DNA of 21,170 nt, taken from positions 1 to 21,170 of the forward strand of contig CANCBK010000025.1 in the NCBI GenBank assembly GCA_947374315.1. The letters are read 5' to 3'. This document shows, in pieces, positions 8,348 to 15,528 of this stretch. This stretch comes from Burkholderiaceae bacterium. Its GTDB lineage: Bacteria > Pseudomonadota > Gammaproteobacteria > Burkholderiales > Burkholderiaceae. Positions within the stretch are counted from its first letter, which is position 1; every line of letters begins with the position of its first letter. The notes below the pieces were generated by a model. It saw only the letters and a list, made by a program, of their open reading frames with translations. It was not told the DNA's origin and ran no database searches. A program made the position numbers and the translations under genes.

Positions 8348-8998
8348 ATGAAGAAGCCAGTATCCCCCGTACAAATCCTGCCATTGCGTATAGCCATAGT
8401 TCTACTGGCTGCAGGTGAAGGTAGTCGCTTGGGATCACATCCTAAAGCCTTACTCAAGAAAGATGGGCAAACCCTTCTTGAGCGATTTCTAAGGTCGACC
8501 CAAGCTTTTTCGCCAATAGAATTCATTGTTGTGACGGGTTTTCATGGAAGGGTGATTGAAGCTGAGTTAGCAAGGATCAATCGATCTTTAACTTATCCCG
8601 CCATGGTTTTGCGTAACCCCAGCCCGGAAAATGGTCAGACCTCATCGGTACGTTTAGCTTTGGAGTCGCTCAAAAGCGAGTTTGATGTCGTATTCATTGC
8701 CTTGTCTGACCAACCTCAGATTGGTGATGGTGAGATACAAGCATTGCTGGATGAATTCTCTAGACGAAATATTGGCGAAGAGATGATCATGCCGATGCTA
8801 GGGAGTAGGCGCGGCAATCCAGTACTGTTTTCCAAAAAGACCATTGAAGAAATCTTAGGCATTCCAAACTTGGCTTGCCGAGCTTACATGGATGCCCATC
8901 CTGAAAAGGTTCGAGTCATGCAAACTGGCAATCCGGCTTTTGTGTTGGATGTTGATACTTTGGAAGACATGCGCCAACACAAACTCATTCTCAGTTAA
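8348..8998 (+). CDS. MocA-like molybdenum cofactor cytidylyltransferase
   Basis: The product (216 residues from this start) is a MobA-like NTP transferase of the MocA type. MocA transfers CMP from CTP to molybdopterin to make the cytosine-dinucleotide cofactor used by many hydroxylases. The nucleotide-binding signature is LAAGEGSRLGSHPKALL (20-36). DQP at 121-123 is the metal-binding segment typical of MocA. RRGNPVLF (154-161) and DVDTLED (201-207) complete the fold. An open frame extends upstream to 8153, but it would run antisense through xdhC and add 65 non-homologous residues, so the ATG at 8348 is preferred. No Shine-Dalgarno precedes it. Pairing with xdhC and coxD/coxE-like genes supports MocA over the GMP-transferring MobA. 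Confidence 0.87.
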   Translation: MKKPVSPVQILPLRIAIVLLAAGEGSRLGSHPKALLKKDGQTLLERFLRSTQAFSPIEFIVVTGFHGRVIEAELARINRSLTYPAMVLRNPSPENGQTSSVRLALESLKSEFDVVFIALSDQPQIGDGEIQALLDEFSRRNIGEEMIMPMLGSRRGNPVLFSKKTIEEILGIPNLACRAYMDAHPEKVRVMQTGNPAFVLDVDTLEDMRQHKLILS

Positions 8999-9004
8999 TT
9001 ACAT

Positions 9005-9466
9005 TTATTCAATTTCGGCAATAAGCTCGATTTCAACGCAAGCACCCAAAGGAATTTGCGCTACACCAAATGCACTTCTAGCATGTTTTCCAGCATCTCC
9101 AAACACCTCAAAGAGCAGTTCTGAGCAACCATTTACAACCAAGTGTTGCTCAGTGTATTCAGCGGTAGAGTTCACGAGCCCCATCACTTTTACAATGCGC
9201 TTTACTTTATCGAGTGAGCCTAAATGATTCTGCAATGTAGAAATTAAATCAATGGCAATGGACTTTGCAGCAGCCTTGCCATTTTCTGTATCCATATCCA
9301 GGCCGAGTTTTCCAGCCCAAGGCTTGCCATCCTTCTTCGCAATGTGGCCAGATAGAAACACCGTATTGCCAGTGGTTGCAGCCATGACATAGGCGGCGGC
9401 AGGAGGACCCGGTGGCGGCAAATCAATTCCAAGGGTTTTAAGGCGATCGCTAATCAGATTGGTCAT
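9005..9466 (-). CDS. RidA/YjgF/UK114-family protein
   Basis: The 153-residue product belongs to the RidA superfamily. RidA itself hydrolyses reactive enamine/imine intermediates such as 2-aminoacrylate; other subgroups have different or unknown substrates. TVFLSGHIAKKDGKPWAG (35-52) and HARSAFGVAQIPLGACVEIE (128-147) are the typical segments. The second contains Arg130, aligned with the carboxylate-binding arginine of RidA, and an acidic pair in VEIE. It is about 25 residues longer than E. coli RidA, which fits the longer YjgF-like subgroup. It converges with the mocA-like gene (stops 6 bp apart, no visible terminator). No clear Shine-Dalgarno is present. Its place among cofactor-maturation genes may be incidental. 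Confidence 0.88.
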   Translation of the reverse strand: MTNLISDRLKTLGIDLPPPGPPAAAYVMAATTGNTVFLSGHIAKKDGKPWAGKLGLDMDTENGKAAAKSIAIDLISTLQNHLGSLDKVKRIVKVMGLVNSTAEYTEQHLVVNGCSELLFEVFGDAGKHARSAFGVAQIPLGACVEIELIAEIE

Positions 9467-9529
9467 AGGTTTTTAGATAAATAATTAGAAAGAAAAAAGA
9501 GGAAATTTGAATTCACTACTGCATAAATC

Positions 9530-10705
9530 TTACTTCGAAAGTTGACGCATCGCATTTTCAAGACCATTCAAGGTTACTGGATACATGTGATCCTTCATTA
9601 AGCCCTGCATGATGTCGATAGATTGTCGATATTGCCAAACAGATTCTGGCTCTGGGTTTAGCCACACGAAATGAGGGAAGTGATCAATTAAGCGATTGAT
9701 CCAAGTGGCGCCAGCCTCAGGATTGTTGTATTCGACTGATCCATTGGGGCTTAAGATTTCGTAAGGGGACATCGTTGCATCACCTATAAAAATTAACTTA
9801 TAGTCTGCCCCATATTTATTGATAATGTCTTGCGTAGGAGTCACCTGATCTCGTCTGCGCCGATTACTTTGCCAAAGTTGGTCGTAAACGCAGTTGTGAA
9901 AGTAGTAATACTCCAAGTGCTTAAATTCTGTTTTGACCGCGGTAAATAATTCAGATATGCGCTGAATATGGTCATCCATTGATCCACCAACATCCATCAA
10001 TAGCAGCACTTTGACTTGATTGTGACGCTCAGGACGCATCTGAATATCTAACATGCCAGCATTGGCGGCGGTGGAGTGTATGGTCTTATCAAGGTCGAGC
10101 TCAAGACGCGAGCCTTCTCTTGCAAAACGCCGTAATCGACGCAGTGCCATTTTGATATTGCGAGTGCCTAAGCTCAAGTCGCTGTCATAGTCTTTAAATT
10201 CTCGAGCTTCCCAAACTTTAATTGCCGTTCGATTTCCAGCGCTTTCGCCGCCAATTCGAATTCCTTCGGGGTGATAGCCGCTGTGACCGAACGGGGATGA
10301 GCCACCAGCGCCGATCCATTTATTGCCACCGCCATGCCACTCTTTTTGCTCTTTCATTAGCTCCTGAAGTCTTTTCTGCAATGCCTCTGGCCCACCCAAT
10401 TTCTTGAGGGCCGCCTTTTCTTCTGCGCTTAATACGCGCTGCAGTTTTTTCTCAAGCCAGTCCAAGGGGATGTCAGGTGCGAGCGCAATGATTTGCTCTA
10501 TACCATTGAAGTAAGCGCCAAAGACTTGATCAAAGCGATCGAAATGTTGCTCATCCTTGACTAGCGTCAGGCGCGCCAGTTGATAGAACTCGTCTATGGA
10601 GGGTTCGATTGCGCCTTCCTTCAGGGCTTCGAGCAAGGTTAAAAATTCCCGAACAGAAACGGGCACCTTGGCCTCTTTCAAATTCAGGAAAAATTGAATT
10701 AGCAC
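9530..10705 (-). CDS. CoxE-like VWA-domain protein
   Basis: The 391-residue product is a cytosolic VWA protein of the CoxE-like family, partners of MoxR-type ATPases that remodel or insert metal centres in client enzymes. CoxE with CoxD acts on the Cu-Mo site of aerobic CO dehydrogenase. The N-terminal helical part begins LIQFFLNLKEAKVPVSVREF. A Gly-rich linker lies at about 124-155. The VWA domain begins near residue 230 with a MIDAS motif DVGGS (238-242, in place of DxSxS) and has Asp309 in FIGDATMSP. The start is GTG at 10705-10703: the family N-terminus begins exactly there and a stop codon lies 27 nt upstream in frame. It follows the MoxR gene by 42 bp on the same strand. Confidence 0.9.
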   Translation of the reverse strand: MLIQFFLNLKEAKVPVSVREFLTLLEALKEGAIEPSIDEFYQLARLTLVKDEQHFDRFDQVFGAYFNGIEQIIALAPDIPLDWLEKKLQRVLSAEEKAALKKLGGPEALQKRLQELMKEQKEWHGGGNKWIGAGGSSPFGHSGYHPEGIRIGGESAGNRTAIKVWEAREFKDYDSDLSLGTRNIKMALRRLRRFAREGSRLELDLDKTIHSTAANAGMLDIQMRPERHNQVKVLLLMDVGGSMDDHIQRISELFTAVKTEFKHLEYYYFHNCVYDQLWQSNRRRRDQVTPTQDIINKYGADYKLIFIGDATMSPYEILSPNGSVEYNNPEAGATWINRLIDHFPHFVWLNPEPESVWQYRQSIDIMQGLMKDHMYPVTLNGLENAMRQLSK

Positions 10706-10747
10706 AATCGGGTCAATATTTTTAGCGGATTAAATGAGCGAGCTAAC

Positions 10748-11605
10748 TTAGCGATGATTTCGATTCATCGTCACTAGACGTTCAAATAAATGTACATCTT
10801 GCTCATTTTTCAGTAGTGCGCCGTGTAATGGGGGAACTGCAATTTTCTCTTCATTGCTATAAAGTGCTTCAGCAGGGATGTCTTCCGCTAGCAAGAGTTT
10901 TAACCAATCAATCAGTTCTGATGTCGAGGGTTTCTTCTTCAGGCCCGGTAGTGAGCGAATTTGATAAAAGGATTTAAGGGCCGCTTCTAGTAAGTCCTGT
11001 TTGATACTGGGGTGGTGGACGTCAACGATGCTTTGCATGGTCCCCGCATCTGGAAATGATATGTAGTGGAAGAAGCAGCGACGCAAGAAAGCATCGGGCA
11101 ACTCTTTTTCATTATTGGAGGTGATGATGACTAGGGGGCGATGCTTTGCTTTGATGAGTTCGCGAGTTTCATAAACATAGAACTCCATGCGATCGATTTC
11201 TCGCAAGAGATCATTAGGAAATTCAATATCCGCTTTATCTATTTCATCGATTAAAAGAACAACGGGTTCGTCTGCCTCAAATGCTTGCCACAGGACGCCT
11301 TTAACAATGTAATTGCGAATGTCATTGACTTTTTCATCGCCTAATTGTGAATCCCGTAAGCGACTGACAGCATCGTACTCATAGAGGCCTTGCTGCGCTT
11401 TGGTGGTCGATTTAATGTGCCACTGCATTAGGGGCATGTTCAGTGCCGCAGCCACCTCCTCGGCCAACATGGTTTTACCTGTCCCAGGCTCGCCTTTAAT
11501 TAAAAGAGGGCGCTGTAGTTGAATCGCAGCATTCACAGCTAATTTCAGGTCATCGGTAGCTACATAGCTTTGGGAGCCGACAAAGCGGGATTTGGTCTTA
11601 GTCAT
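10748..11605 (-). CDS. MoxR-family AAA+ ATPase (CoxD-like)
   Basis: The product (285 residues from the ATG at 11605) is a MoxR-type AAA+ ATPase. Walker A is GEPGTGKT (38-45), Walker B VVLLIDEIDKA (115-125), and sensor 1 with the arginine region is ITSNNEKELPDAFLRRC (161-177). A C-terminal helical lid follows. Such ATPases work with VWA partners as chaperones of metalloenzyme assembly, and the CoxE-like gene lies directly downstream. A TTG at 11617 could extend the protein by four residues, but the only purine-rich site (AGGA) touches that TTG with no spacing, whereas it lies 12 bases before the ATG, so the ATG is preferred. Together with xdhC and mocA this is a maturation set for a molybdenum hydroxylase that is not encoded in this window. 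Confidence 0.91.
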   Translation of the reverse strand: MTKTKSRFVGSQSYVATDDLKLAVNAAIQLQRPLLIKGEPGTGKTMLAEEVAAALNMPLMQWHIKSTTKAQQGLYEYDAVSRLRDSQLGDEKVNDIRNYIVKGVLWQAFEADEPVVLLIDEIDKADIEFPNDLLREIDRMEFYVYETRELIKAKHRPLVIITSNNEKELPDAFLRRCFFHYISFPDAGTMQSIVDVHHPSIKQDLLEAALKSFYQIRSLPGLKKKPSTSELIDWLKLLLAEDIPAEALYSNEEKIAVPPLHGALLKNEQDVHLFERLVTMNRNHR

Positions 11606-11643
11606 TGTTCTGGGCAATCCTATTTTTTGTTAAATAGCGCCCC

Positions 11644-11649
11644 AGTATA
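11644..11649 (-). promoter_or_regulatory. Candidate -10 element for the MoxR/VWA operon
   Basis: On the minus strand the hexamer reads TATACT (five of six matches). It predicts a start near 11637 and a leader of about 30 nt before the MoxR ATG. No good -35 is present; an inverted repeat (11666-11689) covers its expected position. Confidence 0.4.
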
Positions 11650-11665
11650 GGTAAAAAAGGCTGTT

Positions 11666-11689
11666 AATTTCAGTGTTTTCACTGAAATT
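11666..11689. repeat. Perfect 10-bp inverted repeat between moxR and cytochrome genes
   Basis: AATTTCAGTG (11666-11675) and CACTGAAATT (11680-11689) are exact reverse complements separated by TTTT. It is not directly followed by a T tract on the plus strand; on the minus strand a run of six T comes 7-8 bases later. A regulator operator or a weak terminator for the minus strand are both possible. The position between two divergent -10 elements favours an operator. Confidence 0.6.
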
Positions 11690-11725
11690 GAGGCTCTAAG
11701 TGGGGTGGATGAGGCCTGTCTCCGC

Positions 11726-11731
11726 TATACT
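11726..11731 (+). promoter_or_regulatory. Candidate -10 element of the cytochrome c pair
   Basis: TATACT matches five of six -10 consensus bases and predicts a start near 11738, about 37 nt before the cytochrome ATG. No recognisable -35 lies 16-18 bases upstream, which would fit an activator-dependent promoter. Confidence 0.4.
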
Positions 11732-11740
11732 CTTTCCAAA

Positions 11741-11754
11741 TTGATCTAAATCAA
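11741..11754. promoter_or_regulatory. FNR/ANR-type binding site
   Basis: TTGATCTAAATCAA matches the FNR-family consensus TTGATNNNNATCAA at all ten specified bases. It lies directly upstream of the first cytochrome c gene and 142 bp from the MoxR start. Relative to the predicted cytochrome -10 (11726-11731) it covers about +4 to +17, a location that would repress and not activate, unless the true promoter differs. Confidence 0.7.
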
Positions 11755-11774
11755 ACTCGTTAATAATGATTTCT

Positions 11775-12140
11775 ATGAAAAAACACCTTATTCTTTCCCA
11801 ATTAGTCCTTTGCGCTGGCTTGGCTTTTGCCGGTGTTTCAGCACAAGCTGCTGACGAAAAAGGCTCTGCTCAGGCAGGGCAAGGCAAGGTTGGGTTGTGC
11901 ACCGGTTGCCACTCCATTCCCGACTATCGCGCTGACTATCCCTTTGTCTATAGCGTCCCTATGTTAGGCGGTCAAAACGCTGCTTATATCGCCACGGCTT
12001 TATCTGAATACAAGAAAGGCGAAAGGAAGCATCCTACAATGCGTTCTATTGCGGCTAGCTTGTCAGACCAGGATATGGCTGATCTTGGCGAATACTATGC
12101 TGCGCAGACTGCCAGCTCACCAAATAACCCATTGAAGTGA
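11775..12140 (+). CDS. Secreted monohaem cytochrome c (class I, c4/c553-like), first of pair
   Basis: From the ATG at 11775 the product has 121 residues. An in-frame ATG at 11766 would add only MIS, and the MKKH start gives the better signal peptide (MKKHLILSQLVLCAGLAFAG, cleavage after about AQA). The haem motif CTGCH lies at 42-46 of this form. The likely axial Met is in HPTMRSIAASL (Met89). The pattern PMLGGQNAAYIATALSEYKKG matches each half of the dihaem cytochromes c4, so the mature protein is a periplasmic electron carrier of about 100 residues with one haem. No Shine-Dalgarno is obvious. Its stop is 17 bp before the ATG of the second cytochrome. The electron donor and acceptor are unknown. 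Confidence 0.9.
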   Translation: MKKHLILSQLVLCAGLAFAGVSAQAADEKGSAQAGQGKVGLCTGCHSIPDYRADYPFVYSVPMLGGQNAAYIATALSEYKKGERKHPTMRSIAASLSDQDMADLGEYYAAQTASSPNNPLK

Positions 12141-12157
12141 TATTTAGAGGCACGTTT

Positions 12158-12502
12158 ATGAAATTCGCACTAATTACCGCCATTTTGTTATCCAGCATTG
12201 GCTTGGCTCAAGCCGCTAGCGCTGATAAAGGTCAGGCACTTGTGGAGAAGGGCAATTGCGCTTCTTGTCATGGCGTCGGCTTAAATGCACCAATCTTGCC
12301 GACTTATCCAAAATTAGCTGGTCAACACCCTGATTACATCTTCTATGCTCTGCGTGCCTATAAAGCTGGCAACTCCAACGCTAAGTTTGGACGCAACAAT
12401 GCGGTGATGTCTTCTCAGGTTCAGAATTTCTCTGAGTCCGACATGCAGGATATTGCTGCTTATGTGGCTTCATTGCCAGGAAACTTCGTCGTTAAGAAGT
12501 AA
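12158..12502 (+). CDS. Secreted monohaem cytochrome c (class I, c4/c553-like), second of pair
   Basis: The 114-residue product has a signal peptide (MKFALITAILLSSIGLAQA), haem motif CASCH at 34-38, and a likely axial Met84 in NAVMSSQVQ. PKLAGQHPDYIFYALRAYKAG parallels the equivalent segment of the upstream cytochrome, so the two are paralogues and together resemble the two halves of a cytochrome c4. The start is the ATG at 12158, preceded by AGAGG at 12146-12150 with 7-nt spacing. A longer frame from GTG at 12137 overlaps the previous stop and adds seven residues ahead of the signal peptide, so it was not used. An 11-bp hairpin follows 26 bp after the stop. Confidence 0.92.
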   Translation: MKFALITAILLSSIGLAQAASADKGQALVEKGNCASCHGVGLNAPILPTYPKLAGQHPDYIFYALRAYKAGNSNAKFGRNNAVMSSQVQNFSESDMQDIAAYVASLPGNFVVKK

Positions 12503-12528
12503 TTCAGGCTCTACTACAGCATTCCATT

Positions 12529-12557
12529 AAAGGCTTAGCTTAACTCGCTAAGCCTTT
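12529..12557. terminator. Hairpin between cytochrome and gntR genes, probable bidirectional terminator
   Basis: AAAGGCTTAGC (12529-12539) and GCTAAGCCTTT (12547-12557) form a perfect 11-bp stem with a 7-nt loop, between converging genes. The downstream sequence on the plus strand is GTTCTTTATGG, a broken T tract, so termination may be less efficient than at 7286-7317. Confidence 0.75.
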
Positions 12558-12580
12558 GTTCTTTATGGCCGCTATTTTGT

Positions 12581-13219
12581 TTATTTGGTAGCCTCTAGCC
12601 CTCGTCCCAAGTGCTTGCGCATTGCTGCTTCTGCAGCAATGGGATCTCTTTTGAGGATGGCCTGAAGGATTTCTCTGTGCTCCACCAATGAGCTTAAGAG
12701 ACGTCCACTCCGGCTCAAGGAGTCGCGTCTTTGGAGTTTTAGTACCTTGCGTAGGTCAACAATCACCCCATTCATCCATTTGTTGCCGGCGATTTCCTGG
12801 ATTAACTCATGAAATTTCACATTAATTTCAAAAAATTGCTCTAAATCCCTGTCAGCTGCAGCCTTTTCTAGGCGATGGTGCAAGTTGTCTAGCTGGGTTA
12901 GCTGCGCCTCAGTTGCTTTTAGGGCGGTTTCCTTCGCTGCCTGACCCTCTAAAAGGGAGAGTACGGTGAAGATTTGCTCTAAATCTCGACGATCAACCTC
13001 GGTAACGTAGGCGCCCTTATTCATCTTGGTAGTCACCAGCCCCTCGGAGGCTAAAACCTTGATAGCTTCACGCATGGGGGTGCGGCTGATTCCAAATGCT
13101 ACTGCCAGGCTTTGTTCGTCCAGCCAGCTTCCTGGCGCTAATTCATGGGAAAAAATCTGCTCACGCAGCCGTTCCGCAACCTCTTCGTAGAGGGGTCTAT
13201 TAATCAATTTTGTATTCAT
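12581..13219 (-). CDS. GntR-family regulator (FadR subfamily, FCD domain)
   Basis: The 212-residue product has an N-terminal GntR winged helix (RPLYEEVAERLREQIFSHEL, 8-27; AVAFGISRTPMREAIKVLAS, 39-58; GLVTTKMNKGAYV, 60-72) and a helical FCD effector domain. Histidines typical of FCD metal or ligand sites are His137 (KFHELI), His181 (VEHREIL) and His203 (RKHLGRG). It diverges from methylmalonyl-CoA mutase with 96 bp between the starts. It most likely controls the propionyl/methylmalonyl-CoA operon and itself, through the TGTATACA palindrome over its own predicted start site. The effector is unknown; an intermediate of the pathway, such as a CoA ester or organic acid, is inference. Confidence 0.92.
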   Translation of the reverse strand: MNTKLINRPLYEEVAERLREQIFSHELAPGSWLDEQSLAVAFGISRTPMREAIKVLASEGLVTTKMNKGAYVTEVDRRDLEQIFTVLSLLEGQAAKETALKATEAQLTQLDNLHHRLEKAAADRDLEQFFEINVKFHELIQEIAGNKWMNGVIVDLRKVLKLQRRDSLSRSGRLLSSLVEHREILQAILKRDPIAAEAAMRKHLGRGLEATK

Positions 13220-13224
13220 AATTA

Positions 13225-13232
13225 TGTATACA
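13225..13232. promoter_or_regulatory. Probable GntR operator (TGTATACA)
   Basis: TGTATACA is an 8-bp perfect palindrome, with outer AT/AT symmetry two bases further out (13221-13222 and 13235-13236). TGTATAC-type half sites are common for FCD-type GntR regulators. It sits 5 bp upstream of the gntR ATG and overlaps the predicted gntR transcription start, which suggests autorepression and control of the divergent mutase operon. Confidence 0.6.
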
Positions 13233-13259
13233 GTATCTAGACAAATTAAAAAATGTCAA
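13232..13259 (-). promoter_or_regulatory. Candidate sigma-70 promoter of gntR
   Basis: On the minus strand a perfect -35 TTGACA (13259-13254) is followed after 16 bp by GATACT (13237-13232, four of six -10 matches). The predicted start is near 13225, about 6 nt before the ATG, so the leader is very short. Confidence 0.5.
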
Positions 13260-13304
13260 GCAAAATAGCCCTACAAATTTAGTAACAATGCAATAAAGCC
13301 AACC

Positions 13305-13309
13305 AGGAG
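13305..13309 (+). promoter_or_regulatory. Ribosome binding site of methylmalonyl-CoA mutase
   Basis: AGGAG with a 6-nt spacer precedes the ATG at 13316 and fixes the mutase start. Confidence 0.85.
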
Positions 13310-13315
13310 TGCTTT

Positions 13316-15502
13316 ATGAGTACAAGTGAAAAAAAATCTGCATCAAATGCATGGCCAACGGTGCCAGATAGTAATTTAGAGGCGTGGAAAAAGTCAGCCC
13401 AAAAGTCAGCGCCGAATGGTGATGTGGATAAGTTGGGATGGAATACGCCCGATGGCATTCATCTCAAAGCCTTGTACACCGCCGAAGACATTGATGGTCT
13501 TCAGTACACGCATTCATTGCCAGGATTTGAGCCCTTTGTACGCGGCCCACAAGCAACGATGTATTCCGTACGGCCGTGGACAATTCGTCAATACGCGGGA
13601 TTCTCCACCGCAGAAGAGTCCAATGCGTTTTATCGCAAAGCATTAGATGCGGGTGGTCAAGGGGTTTCAGTTGCATTCGACTTGGCGACACATCGTGGCT
13701 ATGACTCTGATCATCCTCGCGTTACAGGAGACGTTGGTAAAGCCGGAGTGGCCATTGATTCTGTAGAGGATATGAAAATTTTGTTTGATGAAATTCCATT
13801 GGACAAAGTATCTGTATCGATGACGATGAATGGCGCGGTGCTGCCGGTATTAGCTGGTTATATTGTTGCCGGTGAAGAGCAGGGCGTGAAGCAGGAGCTA
13901 CTGTCTGGAACTATTCAGAATGACATTCTGAAAGAGTTCATGGTGCGCAATACTTACATCTATCCACCCGAGCCTTCCATGCGCATTATCGGTGACATCA
14001 TAGAGTACACCGCTCAGCACATGCCGAAATTTAACTCGATTTCGATTTCGGGTTATCACATGCAAGAAGCGGGTGCGAACCAAGTTCTCGAATTAGCATT
14101 CACGATAGCCGATGGTAAGGAGTACGTAAAAACTGCGCTAGCCAAGGGCTTGGACGTCGATGGCTTTGCCGGTCGCCTGTCTTTCTTCTTTGCGATCGGG
14201 ATGAATTTCTATTTAGAAGTTGCTAAGTTGCGAGCTGCACGACTCTTGTGGTGGCGCGTTATGAAATCATTTGAGCCAAAGAATGCGAAGTCATTGATGT
14301 TGCGCACCCACTGCCAAACATCGGGCTGGTCTTTGACTGAGCAGGATCCCTACAATAACGTGGTTCGCACGACCGTCGAGGCAATGGCGGCAATTTTTGG
14401 TGGCACACAATCGTTGCATACCAATTCATTTGATGAGGCGATTGCCTTGCCATCAGAATTCTCTAGCCGCATTGCCCGTAATACCCAATTGATTCTTCAG
14501 GAGGAGACTCATATCACCAGCGTGATTGATCCATGGGCTGGGTCTTACATGATGGAGAATCTCACACAGGAAATGGCCGATAAAGCTTGGGAAATTATCC
14601 AAGAGGTAGATGCTATGGGCGGCATGACGAAGGCTGTCGAAAGTGGTTGGGCTAAGCTGAAGATCGAAGCCGCTGCCGCTGAGAAGCAGGCTAAGATCGA
14701 TTCAGGTTCCGATGTCATTGTTGGCGTAAATAAATATAAGCTTGGTAAAGAAGACCTCGTCGATGTTTTAATGATTGATAACGATAAAGTTCGAGAAAGC
14801 CAAGTTGCTCGCTTGAAAAATATCAAAGCAAAACGCGATTCTAAAAAGGTAGAGGCTGCATTAGAGGCGTTGACCAAGGCTGCCGAGAACAACAATGGCA
14901 ATTTGCTGGACTTGGCCGTGCAGGCGATGCGCTTGCGTGCAACGGTTGGCGAAGTCTCTGATGCATTAGAAAAAGTTTACGGGCGCCATCGCGCCGATAC
15001 TCAAAAGGTGACTGGTGTGTATGCAGCTGCTTATGACTCAGCAGAAGGCTGGGAAAAACTTAAGGTTGAGATTTCGGATTTTGCAAAAGACTTTGGACGT
15101 CGTCCACGCGTCATGATTGCAAAGTTAGGTCAGGATGGCCATGATCGTGGCGCTAAGGTAGTTGCTACCGCATTTGCTGACTTAGGTTTTGATGTTGATA
15201 TTGGGCCTTTATTCCAAACTCCAGAAGAATGCGCCCGTCAGGCCATTGAGAATGACGTTCATGCTTTGGGTATTTCAACTCTAGCTGCGGGACATAAGAC
15301 TTTGGTCCCTGCAATTATTGCTGAATTGAAGAAGCAGGGTTCTGATGACATCATTGTCTTTGTGGGTGGCGTGATACCAAGGCAAGATTACGATTTCTTG
15401 TATGAGGCTGGGGTAAAGGGTATTTATGGTCCAGGAACGCCGATCCCCGCTTCTGCAAAGGATGTTCTCGAACAGATTCGTAAGTCTGCTAAGCCACAGT
15501 AA
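13316..15502 (+). CDS. Methylmalonyl-CoA mutase, single-chain form
   Basis: The 728-residue product is an adenosylcobalamin enzyme that interconverts (R)-methylmalonyl-CoA and succinyl-CoA. The TIM-barrel substrate domain has [18 protein letters not shown] (81-98, with Tyr83 in the place of the mechanistic tyrosine) and [10 protein letters not shown] (His248, matching the substrate-contacting His244 of the Propionibacterium enzyme). The C-terminal cobalamin domain has the base-off DxHxxG motif with Asp607, His609 and Gly612. It is the complete single-chain type resembling ScpA and human MUT, so no separate small subunit is expected. It heads the operon, with a good ribosome binding site and the gntR operator region upstream. 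Confidence 0.97.
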   Translation: MSTSEKKSASNAWPTVPDSNLEAWKKSAQKSAPNGDVDKLGWNTPDGIHLKALYTAEDIDGLQYTHSLPGFEPFVRGPQATMYSVRPWTIRQYAGFSTAEESNAFYRKALDAGGQGVSVAFDLATHRGYDSDHPRVTGDVGKAGVAIDSVEDMKILFDEIPLDKVSVSMTMNGAVLPVLAGYIVAGEEQGVKQELLSGTIQNDILKEFMVRNTYIYPPEPSMRIIGDIIEYTAQHMPKFNSISISGYHMQEAGANQVLELAFTIADGKEYVKTALAKGLDVDGFAGRLSFFFAIGMNFYLEVAKLRAARLLWWRVMKSFEPKNAKSLMLRTHCQTSGWSLTEQDPYNNVVRTTVEAMAAIFGGTQSLHTNSFDEAIALPSEFSSRIARNTQLILQEETHITSVIDPWAGSYMMENLTQEMADKAWEIIQEVDAMGGMTKAVESGWAKLKIEAAAAEKQAKIDSGSDVIVGVNKYKLGKEDLVDVLMIDNDKVRESQVARLKNIKAKRDSKKVEAALEALTKAAENNNGNLLDLAVQAMRLRATVGEVSDALEKVYGRHRADTQKVTGVYAAAYDSAEGWEKLKVEISDFAKDFGRRPRVMIAKLGQDGHDRGAKVVATAFADLGFDVDIGPLFQTPEECARQAIENDVHALGISTLAAGHKTLVPAIIAELKKQGSDDIIVFVGGVIPRQDYDFLYEAGVKGIYGPGTPIPASAKDVLEQIRKSAKPQ

Positions 15503-15528
15503 GTAGAGAAGAGCGAAAGCGCATCAGC

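Noticed and set aside
8892..9227. 111-residue open frame crossing the mocA-like end and ridA antisense
   Set aside because: Overlaps two well-supported genes, contains no family motif and is explained by converging codon bias.
11606..11617. TTG start four codons upstream of the MoxR ATG
   Set aside because: The AGGA motif would touch the TTG with no spacer; the ATG at 11605 has a workable distance to it.
12137..12157. GTG start for the second cytochrome overlapping the first one's stop
   Set aside because: It puts seven residues (MIFRGTF) before a normal signal peptide, whereas the ATG at 12158 has AGAGG at a suitable distance.
12503..12580. Possible small RNA at the hairpin between the cytochrome and gntR genes
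   Set aside because: No promoter elements or second structure are visible; a terminator shared by two converging genes explains the hairpin.
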